Assembly: GCF_001704415.2 (NCBI RefSeq)
Contig: NC_030821.1
Coordinates: forward strand, 36,067,210 to 36,131,209
DNA length: 64,000 nt
Direction of reading: 5' to 3'
Source: Capra hircus
Taxonomy: Eukaryota; Chordata; Mammalia; Artiodactyla; Bovidae
Shown here one piece after another: positions 35,194 through 46,844 of this stretch. The notes below the pieces were generated by a model. That model had not been told where the DNA came from and made no database searches. It saw only the letters and a program-made list of their open reading frames with translations. Position 1 is the stretch's first letter; each line of letters opens with the position of its first letter. Made by a program: the position numbers and the translations under genes.

Positions 35194-35262
35194 TTGGGTT
35201 GGCCAAGAAGTCTGTTTAGGTTTTTCATGGAAGAATCTGAACAAACTTCTTGGCCAACCCAA
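35194..35262. mobile_element. Mariner-type palindromic MITE
   Basis: 69 bp, with ttgggttggccaagaag at left and cttcttggccaacccaa at right as near-perfect inverted repeats, flanked by TA at 35192-35193 and 35263-35264. Same family as 23212-23292 with a shorter centre. Confidence 0.87.
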
Positions 35263-35269
35263 TAATACT

Positions 35270-35536
35270 GCTGCTGCTAAGTCACTTCAGTCATGTCTGA
35301 CTCTGTGCGGCCCCATAGACGGCAGCCCACCAGGCTCCCCCATCCCTCGGATTCTCCAGGCAAGAACACTGGAGTGGGTTGTCATTTCCTTCTCCAATGC
35401 ATGAAGTGAAAAGTGAAAGTGAAGTCACTCAGTCGTGTCCATCTCTTAGCAATCCCGTGGACTGCAGCCCACCAGGCTCCTCCGTCCACGGAATTTTCCA
35501 GGCAAGAGTACTTAAGTGGGGTGCCATTGCCTTCTC
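35270..35536 (-). mobile_element. Bov-A2 SINE abutting the MITE
   Basis: Two-unit Bov-A2 on the minus strand. The perfect repeat caataatact at 35260-35269 and 35537-35546 is its target duplication and includes the MITE's last bases. Confidence 0.95.
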
Positions 35537-35636
35537 CAATAATACTAAGTTCATTGTTCTTCCCATTTTCCTAAGGGCATAAGGTTCAAGGTGGGCAAAG
35601 GCTGTCTCTCCCTTTGATGTGTTCTATACAGGCTAG

Positions 35637-35850
35637 GGAAGGTTGTCTGCTGAGCAGATTAAAAGCTGGGCCCTGGCAGCTGCCTATTTCTTCGATCAGC
35701 TCAAGAGCTTTCCTCCAAAGAAAGGGAAGCTTCTGTGTAAACCCAACCTGCCAGTCTCCTACGATTTATTTCTCTTGCCTTTCACATGTACAATATTTTG
35801 CTCGAAGCCTCCAGAAGTTGTCGAAGTTGAAATTCCAATTAACCCTGGCA
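35637..35850 (+). other. Exon-like segment, 214 bp
   Basis: An open frame of 71 codons ends at ggca|gtaagt, a strong intron-side donor. The proposed acceptor (ctatacaggctag) is weak because another AG lies just upstream, and using that one would bring an in-frame TAG into this frame. A second frame is also open across the region. Protein not recognised. Confidence 0.2.
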
Positions 35851-36581
35851 GTAAGTGCTGTAACTATAGGAGAGTTTTTTATTCTTTATGAAATGAGAAT
35901 GAACCTCTAATGTTTTGAGAATCTGCCAAAACTGGAGAGGGATCAGGATTTAGATGCTTCAGTCGACACCACCCAGTTGTTCCCTCTAGAAATTCAATGC
36001 GGGTTTTCAAAGCAAATATGACTATTTTTTATCGTGTGAGCTACTTTCATTAGCTGTGGTTCCCTGAACATTTATTTCACTTTTACATTAGCCAGATACA
36101 TATTTTTATTTAAAAAATTTTTCCTTTTGGCCTATCATTTCAGCCCAAATTAGGTATCAGGTAGAAGGAACTGGACAATTGCTCTCATGGATTTTTTACA
36201 AACAATAAAAATTCCAAAGGGCCCAGAGGTATCACAACTAAAATCTACTTCTAAGTATGGCTGCATGTGGAATTTCACTTTATCCTGATACTTGGCTGGG
36301 AGTCATGGGAAAAAGTACACAGTACTCCTTCTCTGGTGCTTTTAGAGACAATGTTATCTTTGGGTAAAAATAAGATATTGCCTTCTAGGCTCATTTAGAA
36401 TTCATTTCTGATATCAGAATGGTACCAGGTATGCAAAGTATTTAAAATACAAAGTAAGAGATTCTTATTCTCTAGGTGTTTATGAGCGAGTTTTGGAAGA
36501 GTACATTTATAGCCCAGGTATTCTATTCCCATATCCGTACTCATAAAAGATGCTGCTAACCTGTCACCATTCTTCTCACAG

Positions 36582-36689
36582 GTAAGTGGCCTTGTAATCG
36601 TTGTCTAATCAGCCACACCCAATCTGAACTGGCGTGTGAAATGAAGCTGTTGGCCACAGCTGAACTGACACTAACTAACCTGAACCTGA
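36582..36689 (+). other. Exon-like segment, 108 bp
   Basis: Starts after a good acceptor (accattcttctcacag) and is open to ctga|gtaaga. Its phase fits the segment ending at 35850. Reading on past the donor meets a TGA near 36706. Protein not recognised. Confidence 0.12.
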
Positions 36690-38359
36690 GTAAGAACCTC
36701 AAGTACTGAACTCTAGGGAAGGGAGGCACATCTTAGACTCCAGTGATGAGCCTTCTGCGAAGAGAAAGGGTTTCCCCTGGCACTTGTTTGTACGGCTAGA
36801 AGTTGGAGAGATTGGGGTCAGGGGAGGTTAGAAACAGAATGAATAAAGACTTCAAATAGCCAATGTATAAACAGAGGAGATGAATATGGAATGTGTACAT
36901 AAATACGGAACAGAGCTTGTCCTGGGGTTGGAGAGTAGGGTTTTCCTCTCACTGTCTGGGAGTTTGACTCAGAAAATTCTCCTATTACAGAATGTTTCCA
37001 TTCATAAATTCCAACATGGAGACACAGTGGCTTCTGGTCTGTAGATGCCTGCAGGCACCCTAAAGTAAAATGTGTCACATTCTGGAAGGTGTGTGAGTTT
37101 ATTTTCAAAGAATAAAGATGACAATGAGTCATAGACTTCATGCCAAGAAAATGGGCAACACATACGTGACTTTAAAAGACTGCTAAACCTCTTATCCACC
37201 AAAGATTATTAAATGAAGCCTTTCCAAATATACATCTTTAGACTCATTATGGGCAACCCTGATGATCACTTTTTGCCCCCTTTATGATAAAATGAAGAAA
37301 GCTCCAGTTTCTTGCCTTTCTTAAAGAAAGATGAAACAATAAGCTAATCTCTTCATGTTTAGTAGTTAAGGTGTGCTGCGTACGTGGCTTGAGACAGAAC
37401 TGGCTAGCATGACCTCATAACTTTCCCTCAAGCAATATCATTCCACAAAATTTCACACGACATTGGACAAGAATCAGCATATCCTGTTTTGAACATCTGC
37501 ACAATTAGATTGACAAGTGAGTGATTCTGATTGCCTGATGTATCCCTGTTCCCTCCAATCTTCATCCATAAGGAATTTGAAATAATCCCACTTACACTAT
37601 TTAGACCAAAATGGAACATCAAAGTTACCTGGAAATGATGTCATAAAAATTCATTAAATTCTCATACAATTGCCAGAGGTGACATATGGATACTCACATA
37701 ACTGTTTTTAGAAATCAGGCTATAGGAGAATCTTGGAGAAACAGTAGACAAAAATTCATCTGTTGTTGGGAACTACATGATCCCCAGCAGAGATAAATGA
37801 TCTAGCCCATGTTCCCTCTAAATGTCATATTCTATTCTACTCAGGCAGGTTCCTGCTGATTCCTTATTCAGTTTCTCTGCTCTTAGCCATGTTTGTTCAG
37901 GAATGGTCACAAGAAAGAGCCTGAACTATTGGCTGAAGGCATGGATTTTTGGACTGGCTCTCCAAACTCTGAGTGTTTTGTAAATCCATTTTGCCCAAAA
38001 TGTGTTGTGGGTACTCAAGTCTTGAATCAACCTTTCATGAGAGAACCAATAGTCTTCTTATTATGGTGATCATATTAACATCAGGGAGGACACAGAATTT
38101 TTTTTTTTTAAAGAATTAGGTAAGCAGAAAAACCATAAAACAATTTGAAGGTTTATTGTATTTAATGACCTCTGAATGTTGCCTTTAAAAGAAAAGAAAC
38201 AAATGCTATTTCCTCGGGTTACTGGGTTATCAAACAGATTTTCTTAAAACCCCGTTCCTTTTTCTGTCCTGTTACTGATAAAGAGGATAGTAGAAATGGC
38301 CAGTCTTGAAAGACAGTGGGGCTTAGTTTCGATACCAGATATTCCCATTTCTAACTTGA

Positions 38360-39072
38360 TAAGGGTGAAAGAAGGGAGTGAACAAGTTGGCTTAAAACTC
38401 AACATTGAAAAAACTAAGATCATGGTATCTGGTACCATCACTTCATGGCAAACAGAAAGGGAAAAAGTGGAAGCACTGAGAGATTTTATTTTCTTGGGCT
38501 CCAAAAATCACTGTGGACAGTGACTACAGCCATGTAATTAAAAGATGCTTGCTCCTTGGAAGGAAAGCTATGACAAACCTAGACAGTATATCAAAAGGCA
38601 GAGACATCACTTGGCCAACAAAGATCTCTGTAGTCAAAGCCATGGTTTTGCTGGTGGTCATGTACAGATGTAAGAACTGGACCATAAAGAAGGCTGAGCA
38701 CCATAGAATCAATGTTTCAAATTATGGTGCTGGAAAAGACTGTTGAGAGTCCCTTCGACTGTAAGGAGATCAAGCCACTCAATCCTAAAGGAAATCAACT
38801 CTGAATATTCATTAGAAGGACTGATGCTGAAGCTCCAATACTTTACCCACCTGATGTGTAGAGCCAACTCATTGGAAAAGACCCTGATGCTGGGAAAGAC
38901 TGAAGGCAAAAGGAGAAGAGGGTGGCAGAGGATGAGATGGTTGGATGGCATCACCAACTCAATGGGCATGAATTTGAGCAAACTCTGGGAGATAGTGAAG
39001 GACAGGGGAGCCTGATGTGCTGCAGTCCAGGGGGTGGCAAAGAGTTGGACATGACTTAGTGACTGAACAACA
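38360..39072 (+). mobile_element. BovB LINE copy 4, old and diverged
   Basis: 3' part of BovB downstream of the RT YADD motif, with the same segment order as copies 2 and 3 but many more substitutions. The frame breaks near 38515 (the gap between SKNHCGQ and the next frame) and near 38740. It ends near gacttagtgactgaacaac. Confidence 0.94.
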
Positions 39073-39107
39073 AACTACATGTTAGTAAACAATTTGCTTA
39101 AACTTGT

Positions 39108-39245
39108 TCAGCCTTGGCTTTCTTGTAAGCTAGGAATAAAAGTTTACCAATTTCACAGAGTTACTGCAGGGACTGAATGGATCCTAGTTCCATACCTGGC
39201 ACAGAGTGGGTGTACAAATCAGTAGCTATTACTATTAGAAAATTA
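39108..39245 (+). mobile_element. MIR relic
   Basis: cttgtaagctaggaataaaa, tttcacagagttactgcagg, acctggcacagagtgggtgt, agtagctattactatt follow the MIR 3' half. Confidence 0.7.
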
Positions 39246-39781
39246 TTATAAAAATCTGATCCTGTGAGAATCTGTGTTTGATACTTGGAGAAAGACAGCA
39301 CAGCTGGTTGTATTACTGGTGCTCGAGTTCGGTCGGTGGGGAGAAGCATATGTTAGACAGCTGTGTTAGACTCTTCTGAATGAGATGCAGTTAGGAAGGG
39401 CAATTTTTCTTGTCTTTTTTTTTGCGGGGGGCATTCAGTTCATCTTAGTGTGGTTTCCTGTCTCCCATCAATCTCTCCTCTGAAAACCATCCAACCTCTT
39501 TTTTCTTTCTAGTATCTTTAAGAAAAATAATAAAGGCCAACACTACCACACCCTTATTCCATTGAGATGACAGCATGTTCTTCCGTTACCCCTAAGGGGA
39601 TATCTCATAACCTGGCAAGGTTCTCTCTCTCCTTTTAACTGGGAAGTCAGAGTGGTGGGACCAGGAAGCTGTGAGTAAGAAACGTATGGCTCCAAGGAGG
39701 AAGGAAGAAAGGATGCATGAAAGTCGGTTGGATTTGTGACTTTTTCTTTTAATAAACACTGTTTCATTATTATTAAATTTT
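39246..39781. other. Unique sequence
   Basis: A short T-rich run near 39413-39422. No other feature recognised. Confidence 0.4.
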
Positions 39782-39986
39782 GGGGGCTGTGCCTATAGTT
39801 CTTCCATGGTAAAGAATCTGTCTGCAATATGGGAGACCTGCATTCAATTCCTGGATCAGGAAGCTTCCTTGGAGAAGGGAAGGGCAACCCACTCCAGTGT
39901 TCTTGCCTGGAGAATTCCCTGGACAGAGGAGCCTGGCAGGCTATGGGGTCACAAAGAGTTGGACATGACTAGTGACTAAACTACCA
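39782..39986 (+). mobile_element. Bov-tA SINE
   Basis: Plus-strand copy with a degraded head; body cagtgttcttgcctggagaa, gacagaggagcctggcaggc is clear. It directly adjoins a CHR SINE fragment. Confidence 0.9.
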
Positions 39987-39987
39987 C

Positions 39988-40061
39988 GTGGCATGTGGGA
40001 TCCTTAGTTCCCCTGCACTGGAAGCACAGACAGTTAATCACTGGACTGCCAGGGAAGTCCC
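39988..40061 (-). mobile_element. CHR-type SINE, head fragment
   Basis: Plus strand ggcatgtgggatccttagtt, cactggactgccagggaagt is a reversed CHR head. Confidence 0.85.
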
Positions 40062-40309
40062 ATATTTGTGTCTCTTGATCAACAACTACGTACCAGAAGA
40101 ACTAGACACATTCCCCTGAGGGAGCTTGGAGAAGTCAGACTGAGGATTCATAGCCCCAGTGCCCTTCAGATCATCTATACTTAGATCAAAATTTGGTTTC
40201 TCTGGTGGATATTTCATCTGGAATTACCAATCTGTACCCACCATGTCAAATATAGCTAGGAAGGTAGCCTGGTCTCACGTACCTGAAAGAGGTCACTTTT
40301 TTTACCCCC

Positions 40310-40408
40310 CACTCAACTGTAATACTGAGTTGTTCTGAGGATTAATTAAGATAACACATGTGAAGCATTTTCAGTGCCTGGGATATAAGGAACCATTAGC
40401 AAACTTAG
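40310..40408 (+). mobile_element. MIR relic, split by a Bov-tA
   Basis: gagttgttctgaggattaat, taagataacacatgtgaagc, tttcagtgcctgg is the MIR 3' part. It is cut at 40408 and may continue after 40631. Confidence 0.65.
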
Positions 40409-40620
40409 GGCTTTCCAGGTGGCTCAGGAGTAAAAATCCATCTGCCAAGCAGGAGATGCAGGTTCTATTACTGGGTCGGGAATATTCCCCTGGAGAAGGA
40501 AATGGCAACCCACTGTAGTATTCTTGCCTGGGAAATTCCATGCACAGAGAAGTTTGGTGGGCTACAGTTCAGGAGAACGAAAAGGCTGGGACTCCAGTGA
40601 GCGACTAAAGAGCAGATACC
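40409..40620 (+). mobile_element. Bov-tA SINE with 11-bp target duplication
   Basis: Plus-strand copy flanked by perfect agcaaacttag at 40398-40408 and 40621-40631. Confidence 0.95.
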
Positions 40621-40631
40621 AGCAAACTTAG

Positions 40632-40936
40632 TCCTTGGAAACTAACGAGCTAGGAAGAACGCTCTCTATGTCAACAACAAAATGAGAAATGAGAAGACAA
40701 CGCAAAGAGCTAAGGTCAGGAAAAGGAAAGAGCTTTCTGATGGAGACGGTTGGAACAGTGCTGGGAGATAGAGGAAACCCCAAAAGTGACATTCATCACC
40801 TCTCCCTCCCTCCCAAGGTACTTGGTACCCAGGTTTTATTAATCTGTTTAACTCATGGTATTACTTTGTAATAGAGAGTAAAGAAAGAGAGAACTATGGG
40901 CTTATCTGTAGGGATTTGTCTTATTTCACGGTTTGA
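40632..40936. other. Unique sequence
   Basis: No recognised feature in about 300 bases. Confidence 0.4.
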
Positions 40937-41126
40937 AAGTGCAAGTCGCTCAGTCGTGTCAGACTCTGCGATCCCATGGACTATACAGTCCATGGAATTC
41001 TCTAGGCAAGAATACTGGAGTCGGTAGCCTATCCCTTCTCCAGCAGATCTTCCTGATCCAGGAATCAAACTGGGGTCTCCTGCATTGCAGATGGATTCTG
41101 TACCAACTGAGCTATCAGGGAAGCCT
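40937..41126 (-). mobile_element. Bov-tA SINE
   Basis: Minus-strand copy; plus reads caggggtctcc-like motifs and gagctatcagggaagcc at the head. Confidence 0.92.
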
Positions 41127-41517
41127 GTTTGATTTTCTGTTATTGCCGTTTACCCTTCTTATTTATTTTCCTTATTGTCCTCAGGAGATATTAAGAAAGT
41201 GTAGACCTGCATGAAACTATGACTGGTGGGCTTTCAAGAACTTGGTGGTTCATGGGAAAGCCCCTCATAAATCATGTGCCCTGTACAGTCACATTCTTCC
41301 CACCATTCATCTGGTTTTAGCCCCAAAAGGAAGAAAAATAACATGGGAAACTGCCACTTTTCCAGATTGTTTAACTTAAATGCCATGTTTTTCGTAGAAA
41401 TTAATTTGCCACTGAAAGCAACATTGTCACAAGCAGCCAAGGACTGACTGTCCTGAAGACCAAGCTTGGGCCTCTGAGCAGTAGTAAATTGTCTTAGCAT
41501 AAAAAAAACGTAAATGA
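41127..41517. other. Unique sequence
   Basis: Minus-strand frame 41234-41500 is open for 88 codons without a motif. Confidence 0.4.
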
Positions 41518-41710
41518 TGATAAACGATGCTAATAATAATAGCTACTAATTATGATGCCAGTTCCTGTGCTAAAACTTTTACAGACATTATCTTTAATCC
41601 TCAAAACAATGCTGCAAGGTAGATATTATCCTCATTTCAAAAATGCAAAGATTGAGGCTTAGAGACATTAATTAACATGCAAAGGTCACAGTTAGCTTCC
41701 AGTAGTGCTT
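41518..41710 (+). mobile_element. MIR, well preserved
   Basis: Follows MIR almost end to end: ctactaattatgatgccagt, cattatctttaatcctcaaa, tagatattatcctcatttca, gaggcttagagacattaatt. Confidence 0.85.
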
Positions 41711-43201
41711 CTAGAAGTGCTGGTCCACAAGACAAAGCTTTTTTCATGCCATCTGTCTGTGATGACCTTCAGAAAGCCAGATATTTTCAAAGTCGTGAAA
41801 ATTCAGATTTTCATTGCTTTGGACCCTCTTCTCCATCATTTTTTTTTTTTTTCCTTCTGGAATTGAAATTTGCAACCATTGGGGACTAGGACTTTAAGGC
41901 AGTGATTTCAGATTTCTTGAAGACCATCATAAACTATAATTAGCTGGTAATAATTAGCAAGAAACGAATGCTTCTTAAAAAAGCATTCATTCACTTAAAA
42001 TGATTTTTAATTTTATAATGACTAGTATGTAATTATAGCAGAATAGAGCTATTTAGTTAGAAAAAATAACTTCAAAGATGAGAGCCCATTTAGTGTTTAT
42101 TTGCTTGGGGTTTTAATTACTTTGAAAACTACCATAACTTTGTATATGATCACTAACAGCATTCAATAGCAGCTTGGAGGGAAGCAGAGGCCATCTTTTT
42201 TTTTGTTTTTTCAAGCTCCATTAACATGAGGGAAATAAATAATAAATGATAAATACCAGAGGCACGTATTCACTGTGTTGTCATTATTATTTATTTTCCT
42301 GCTCTGTTGCCAGTTTAGGTCTCTTATGCAAGAAAAATGAAAACCAAACATGTCCTTCCGGTTATTTGCAAAACGAGGCCAATGGAATGGGACCCGTGAG
42401 GAACACTAAATAGGGTACTGTTTTCGTGTACTATATTAGGAAGTCCTGGTATCTTCAATTTGGTTTCATTACATTTTCAATCCAAGTGTGTGTCGATTCA
42501 TCTTCTCTGTTTTCCATAGTTAAGATTTATGCACTTTATCAATCACCCCACGACAGTCATCTCAGCGGTTTCATTTAGCAGAATAAACCAGTCAAACCCC
42601 GTCAGACTTCTGCGGCTGTCACACAGCAAAGTTTGGATTCCTGGCAATTTGAATTACTCTTGCCAATATGAGATTTTTCAGAGCGATCCATCTTAGGGCC
42701 ATGTAATCTATCACATCTCCCTCTGCTCTTTTCCTAATTGATAGGTTGAGAGAGAGACACCCGCTAGACCTTGCAAATGTCTCTCTGAAGCAGCCTCAGG
42801 ATAGAGGTTCCTTGGCGGCAGCAGCTTGAAATGGCAGGCAGTTAAATGTCCCGTTCTCCAAATGTAATTTGGATGCTATGAGGGGCCTGTGGGGCACCCA
42901 GTGAGCCCACCTTTTCTAAAAAAGCTTCCATAGGCAATGTGTTCGCTGCATGCTCAGGTGGTCTGAAAAGACAATGGTGCCAGGTGTGAAGGGCCGGTCA
43001 TTCACTATGGCTTCTGAACTTACAGTAGTGGTAACTGGATTCAGGGGTGGCTAACGCTCCCTTAAGTGGCTGACACCAATTCTCATTCTTAGCCACACTG
43101 CGTTTTTTTAATGTTATCACTTTTCTGAAGCCAACTGTACTCTCCCTAAAGTTCTGAAAGGATACAGTTTCAAACATATTTAGTATGGACTCAAATAGTT
43201 G
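41711..43201. other. Repeat-poor island, possible regulatory DNA
   Basis: About 1.5 kb with no recognised transposon. TAATTA-type homeobox core sites cluster at 41935-42120, and a perfect 8-bp inverted repeat lies at 41966-41988. 42480-42900 is more GC-balanced with no long frame. Enhancer function is inference. Confidence 0.4.
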
Positions 43202-43352
43202 GGGCTTCCCAGGTGGTGCTAGGGGTAAAGAACCCACCTGCCAATGCAGGAGATATACATGGGTTCGATGCCTGGGTTGGAAAGATCCCCTGGAGGAACG
43301 CAAGGCAACCCACTCCAGTATTCTTGTCTAGAGAATCCTATAAACGGAGGAG
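43202..43352 (+). mobile_element. Bov-tA SINE, 3'-truncated
   Basis: Head ggcttcccaggtggtgctag and body cagtattcttgtctagagaa present; stops before the usual 3' end. Confidence 0.92.
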
Positions 43353-43472
43353 AACATACTCTTTTTTTTTTTTGAGTTCTCAACAGCACATCTGAGTTGC
43401 TTACCAGCTTGCTTGGAGATATGGTGTACAGAGTTTGATTCCAAATTTAGCTCTCATCAGAAAGAAGCAACC

Positions 43473-43740
43473 TTGGGACCTCCCTGGTGTTCCAATGGCT
43501 AAGTCTCTGCTCCCCACGCAGGGGACCCAGGTTGGATCCCTGGTCAGGGAACTAGATCCCACATGCCACAACAAAGAGTTCATATGTTGTAAGGCTCGGA
43601 GAACTGCACTCTGAAAATACATTCTCAGTATTTGCTCAAAGCCTTCCAGTTCCTTCACATTATGCTGCAACATAAGACACCACATGCCACACCTAAGACC
43701 TGGTGCAGTCAAATTAATAAATAAACATTTTTTTAAAAAA
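43473..43740 (+). mobile_element. CHR-type SINE with an atypical centre
   Basis: Head gggacctccctggtgttcca, then cctggtcagggaactagatc and an A-rich tail. The centre (about 43575-43670) does not match the usual CHR body. Direct repeats agaaagaag at 43459-43467 and 43741-43749 support a single insertion. Confidence 0.85.
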
Positions 43741-43749
43741 AGAAAGAAG

Positions 43750-45240
43750 TAATCCTAACACAATTATTCTTTGAAGAGAGGTGTCTTCTGAGCTTTCCTA
43801 GGTCTTACTGTTAATTTGATAAAATATAAGTGTTTGTGGGAGGCAAGTTTCATAGTAAATGACTCAAATAGGGAAGATACAATGACTTGGAAGTTCTTAC
43901 AGAGGATCAACTGAGCAGAAGTATGGCCCTTGTAGAACAGCATGGCCCATGAGACCAAAATAAAAAATGACCAGTTTGATATTAAGAGAATTTAATGAGA
44001 AAGCCAGAGAAGAAAATGGGTTACTACAGTGCAATTTTTACAGACTTTCAAATGCAGCTGTGCTTCTAAAATCTTGGAATTATTAGCACTCAAAATTCCT
44101 CAGGCTCGCAAGTTTATCAAGCAGCAGGGTGTTTAGCAAAAAAGAGGACTAGACTGAAAAATCAACCAACGTGTATCTTAGCCTTGACCTTGCACTAAGC
44201 TGTACAGTCTCAGGCTGAACCATTAAACCCACCAGACAACAAAGAGACTGGAACAGAAAGCGGGTGACAACTAGTCACCCTCAAGAGTGGCAACTCCTGG
44301 CACTTTTTTCCAACCAAATCATAAGAGTTTCCAGGGCCTCCTGGCACTATTTTTGCTTCTCAGAAAAAGTCTAACAGAAATCACACATCTACCCATGGTA
44401 AGATAACACTGGAAAATTAAAATGTCACATTTATTTTTTTAAATCATATGAACTGAAAGGGCAAACAGTAGTTAGTTGTTATTCTATGCTAAGGCAATAC
44501 TCTAATTGGAGGATTGTGTTTTTGCTTAGTGGGAAATCTAATTAATTGCTATTTAATAAGTGTAAATTGTAAAGGGGATCTTTCAAAAATTAAAACTCAG
44601 AGGGAAAAATAAGTTTTAATGGAAACCTGAGGGTGGCCAGTTTAGAAATGGTTTAACAGAAATCCCTTCCAGTTTAGGACTCTTATTACTCCAACTCTAT
44701 AGAGATTAAAATTGCTTTTTTTTTTTAGTTTTTTCCCCAGTATCTTTCGAGTTTTAGCACAGAACAGGTTTTATTTACTAAACCCATAGCTTTAAAACTC
44801 CCTTTCCATTCAATTCTATATATACCTGCAGCAAGGGAATTTTAACCAAACCTCACAATTTCCTTGGCTTACACAGTCCTCGCTTCACTGGCCTAATTAT
44901 TTTAATGAGCAGTTTAACTGAAATGCTGGCTTACATTTATATTTCAATTTATTTGTGTACAGTTCTTAGTACAATGAAAACCTTGAAAGTCTTTCCTCTT
45001 CGTGACAGTGTTTCACTGTGTTTAGTTGTTAGGAACACTAACACATAAACTAACTTCATTTTATTTCTATGCATACATCTTCTCTTTTATCTTTCTTTCT
45101 TTTTTTTTGCATATTAACAATGGAAAAAAAGATACTAAAGTTCGATCATTTTGGTTGCGTAGATGAAAAGAGAATCTACCCAAGGCCTGCAGGAGAGCCT
45201 AGATCAGGCTAGCAGGAATAAAAAAAACTAGCATCATTCC
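43750..45240. other. Repeat-poor AT-rich island
   Basis: About 1.5 kb with no recognised transposon. A dense AT block at 44400-44620 contains ctctaattgg and ctaattaattgc homeobox-like motifs. Confidence 0.4.
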
Positions 45241-45455
45241 AAGTCACTTGAGCCATGTCTGACTCTTTGTGATCTCACAGACTGTAGCCCACCAGGCTCC
45301 TCTGTCCACAGGATTCTCCAGGCTAAGAATAACTGGACTGGATTGCTGTGTCCTTCTCCAGGGGATCTTCCCGACTCAGATTGAATCCACATTTCTTATG
45401 TGTCCTGCATTGGCAGGTAGGTTCTTAACCACTAGTACCACCTAGAAAGCCCGCA
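45241..45455 (-). mobile_element. Bov-tA SINE
   Basis: Minus-strand copy with an extra piece in the head region. Target duplication gcatcattcc (45231-45240) versus gcagcattcc (45456-45465), one mismatch. Confidence 0.92.
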
Positions 45456-46299
45456 GCAGCATTCCTTGGGTCAGCCATATAGCCTAGGGTGCTTGGGTAT
45501 TCCCACTCTATTTGTTCCCATCATTTGGCAAACAATTTTCTCAAACAGGAACAAAACAGGAAGTGGGAGGGGGGGGAAACTGACATGTAAAATCACTTAC
45601 TAATCCTAGTCCCCGGGGAATGGAAAACAGAATTCCCCTCATGGTCTAATTATTCTTTGGTATCTTTAATGAAACCAAATCATAAGAGTTTCCAGCATCT
45701 GGCTGATGTTTCAGAGGCCTGATTTCCACGTGTTCTTGGCTCTGAAAGGAAATATATGCTATACTTCCTGAAGTCTCCTTATGATCATCTATTTACCCTT
45801 TAGTTCCCAGAAAAATCTTTGTCATTTTTCTAACGTGGAAGGAAACATTTAGAGGAACAGAAAAGGTCTATATAAACTGTCATGTGTTTTGCCTGCTTGA
45901 AATCAAAATAGCGTGACTTCAGAGTTTGGTTTTTCAGCAGCTGACTCTTTAGTGACAGCCTGTCCTGGATCCTATGCATGACCCTGCTTTACCAGGCAAG
46001 AGTCTCTTTTCATCTGTGCTCCTGCATGTGGGTATATAAAAGGAGGAAACTGCTACAGAGTGCTGCTTTAGAAACTGAATTCTATTATTGCCTACTATAA
46101 ACTGTGGCAAACCAGAATCAGGCGATTTTGGTAAACCTAATAAAACACATTCTGGAATCCTTGTCTCAAAAGCTATATTAACTGATTCACAGGAATAAAA
46201 CAGCAAGAATATAATAATAGCTACTTCTATTACTATTAGGCCAGGCTAGACGTCAATCTTCATTCCACTGGGGGGAAAAACAAACAAGCCTTTGCAAAT
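45456..46299. other. Unique sequence
   Basis: No recognised repeat. Frame 45949-46206 (minus) has no motif. Confidence 0.4.
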
Positions 46300-46440
46300 C
46301 GGGCATTATTTCATTTTACTTATGCACAGTTTGAAACTCAGAAACATTAAGCACCTTCCCCAAGACCCCATAGGTGCTGATGGCAGAGCCAGCCAGCCAG
46401 CCAGCCAGCTGAATGTCTTCCAGGTACCCTAAGGATTCTG
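46300..46440 (+). mobile_element. MIR relic with an (AGCC)n run
   Basis: ttatttcattttacttatgc, gaaactcagaaacattaagc, cttccccaagaccccatagg is a MIR 3' half; (AGCC)5 follows at 46389-46408. Confidence 0.65.
46389..46408 (+). repeat. (AGCC)n tetranucleotide repeat
   Basis: About five uninterrupted agcc units. Confidence 0.9.
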
Positions 46441-46629
46441 CAGACCAATTCCCCTCTTTACACACATGAGATGCTGACATTTAGCCATAAGGTGTTTAGA
46501 CATGGTAAAATAGTTTGAAATGCTAAGGATCTGTATACATCCAATTCTGAAGATTCATGATCGCTGATGCGAATGTTACTTTGTGGGCCAGAAAAAAAGT
46601 CTGTTTTGCTCACTGTAATAGTGGCACAG

Positions 46630-46831
46630 TTGTTTAGCCGCTAAGTCACATTGGCCTCTGCGACCCCATCGGCTGCGGCTCACCAGGCTCTTCTGTCCAT
46701 GGGATTTCCCAGGCAAGAATACTGGAGTTGTTTGCCAGTTCCTCCTCCAGGGGATCTTCCTGACCCAGAACACGCATGTCCTGCACTGGCAGGTGGATTC
46801 TTTATCACTGAGCCACCTGGGAAGTCCAGTG
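46630..46831 (-). mobile_element. Bov-tA SINE
   Basis: Minus-strand copy; repeat gtggcacag at 46621-46629 and 46832-46840 is the target duplication. Confidence 0.95.
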
Positions 46832-46844
46832 GTGGCACAGACTA

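Larger units (their letters stand above)
35547..38359. other. Long repeat-poor unique stretch
   Basis: About 2.8 kb without a recognised transposon. Contains exon-like segments at 35637-35850 and 36582-36689. The rest is AT-rich with short frames. Confidence 0.45.
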
